NCBI GenBank assembly: GCA_025351675.1 | Contig: JANXVK010000561.1 | Coordinates: forward strand, 1-5,697 | DNA: 5,697 bases | Direction of reading: 5' to 3' | Source: Rhizobacter sp. | GTDB taxonomy: Bacteria; Pseudomonadota; Gammaproteobacteria; Burkholderiales; Burkholderiaceae_C | Part shown: positions 5,063 through 5,697 of the stretch, piece by piece | How positions within the stretch are numbered: position 1 is the stretch's first letter | Layout of the letters: each line of letters starts with the position of its first letter | Made by a program: the position numbers and the translations under genes | The notes under the pieces: model-generated | Database searches by the model: none | What the model saw: the letters and a program-made list of their open reading frames with translations, nothing else | Told to the model about the DNA's origin: nothing

Positions 5063-5697
5063 CTACAAATAGGCTGCAAGCTCCTGCTTCGCGATCGCGT
5101 TGCGGTGCACTTCGTCCGGCCCGTCGGCGACGCGCAAGTGACGCTGGTAGGCGTAGAACCAAGTCAGCAGCGTGTCCTGGCTCAGGCCCATCGCGCCGAA
5201 GGCCTGCATCGCCCAGTCGACGACCTTGACGCAGTTGTTCGGCGTCAGCACCTTGATCATCGCGATCTCTTTCGCGGCCACCTTGTTGCCGACGGTGTCC
5301 ATGCGCCAAGCCGCGCTCAGCACCATCCAGCGCGACTGCTCGATCAGCATGCGCGACTCGGCAATCCGCTCGCGCCACACACCCTGATCGGCCAGCAGCT
5401 TGTGGAACGCGGTGCGCGAGACGAGGCGCCTGCACATCATTTCCAGCGAGGCTTCGGCCATGCCGATCGCGCGCATGCAGTGATGGATGCGCCCCGGCCC
5501 GAGGCGGCCTTGTGCGATCTCGAAACCTCGGCCCTCGCCGAGCAGGATGTTCGAGGCCGGCACACGCACGTTCTCGAACAGGATCTCGGGGTGGCCGAAC
5601 GGCGGGTCGTAGACGCCGAGCAGCGCCATGTCGCGCACGATCGTGATGCCGGGCGTGTTCTTCGGCACCAGAATCATCGACTGCTGCTTGTGGCGAT
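5063..5697 (-). CDS. Acyl-CoA dehydrogenase family protein, ACAD10/ACAD11-like, C-terminal part (5' end beyond right edge)
   Basis: About 210 residues are visible, running off the right edge; the full protein is normally about 400. The frame is open to the edge (RHKQQS precedes the first Met), so the Met at 5677 is internal. The fragment carries the end of the beta-domain ([29 protein letters not shown]) and the helical C-terminal FAD/acyl-CoA domain. Family marks are [33 protein letters not shown], and the end motif [14 protein letters not shown]. 'DGPDEVH' is typical of the ACAD10/11 group, and it puts Asp where medium-chain acyl-CoA dehydrogenase has catalytic Glu376. The usual RxxFGxPL stretch reads RTAFHKLL. 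In characterised relatives (LvaC, ACAD11) the domain acts on phosphorylated 4-hydroxyacyl-CoA, forming an enoyl-CoA by loss of phosphate. It points toward the kinase gene but is separated from it by the amidase. An ordinary desaturating dehydrogenase role is the alternative. Confidence 0.9.
   Translation of the reverse strand, partial: RHKQQSMILVPKNTPGITIVRDMALLGVYDPPFGHPEILFENVRVPASNILLGEGRGFEIAQGRLGPGRIHHCMRAIGMAEASLEMMCRRLVSRTAFHKLLADQGVWRERIAESRMLIEQSRWMVLSAAWRMDTVGNKVAAKEIAMIKVLTPNNCVKVVDWAMQAFGAMGLSQDTLLTWFYAYQRHLRVADGPDEVHRNAIAKQELAAYL

Noticed and set aside
3819..5072. 417-codon plus-strand open frame overlapping the amidase in another frame
   Set aside because: It is extremely arginine-rich, which is the usual shadow of a GC-rich gene read in a wrong frame.

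Overview
The window is about 5.7 kb of GC-rich DNA (roughly two-thirds G+C by eye). It most likely comes from a betaproteobacterial (Burkholderiales-type) chromosome. That placement rests on my recollection of family sequence styles, the dense coding and the GAGGAGA-type ribosome binding sites, not on a search. No tRNA, rRNA, CRISPR array, transposase or phage gene is visible.

Layout from left to right. (1) Positions 1-206, minus strand: the 5' end of a wax ester synthase/diacylglycerol acyltransferase (WES/DGAT) gene, interrupted by an in-frame TGA at codon 46 and running off the left edge. (2) About 261-325: a GC-rich intergenic stretch with three successive hairpins, a candidate dispersed repeat. 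(3) 326-2038, minus: a complete FadD-like acyl-CoA ligase with a TTG start. (4) 2128-3213, minus: a complete aminoglycoside-phosphotransferase-fold kinase of the ACAD10/ACAD11/LvaA type. (5) 3214-3321: a short divergent intergenic region. (6) 3322-4941, plus: an amidase-signature hydrolase with a twin-arginine-like signal peptide, resembling peptide amidases. (7) 4942-5062: a convergent intergenic region with one clear inverted repeat. (8) 5063-5697, minus: the C-terminal half of an ACAD10/11-type acyl-CoA dehydrogenase, cut by the right edge.

Four of the five genes read leftward and concern acyl-CoA chemistry. An acyl-CoA ligase, an APH-type kinase and an ACAD11-type dehydrogenase are the three activities that, in the Pseudomonas putida levulinate (lva) pathway and in mammalian ACAD10/ACAD11, activate, phosphorylate and eliminate 4-hydroxy acids so that they can enter beta-oxidation. 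The most interesting reading is therefore a bacterial split ACAD11-like module next to a storage-lipid acyltransferase. The amidase lies on the opposite strand between the kinase and the dehydrogenase, so these two cannot share one simple transcript here. The substrate is inferred, not shown.
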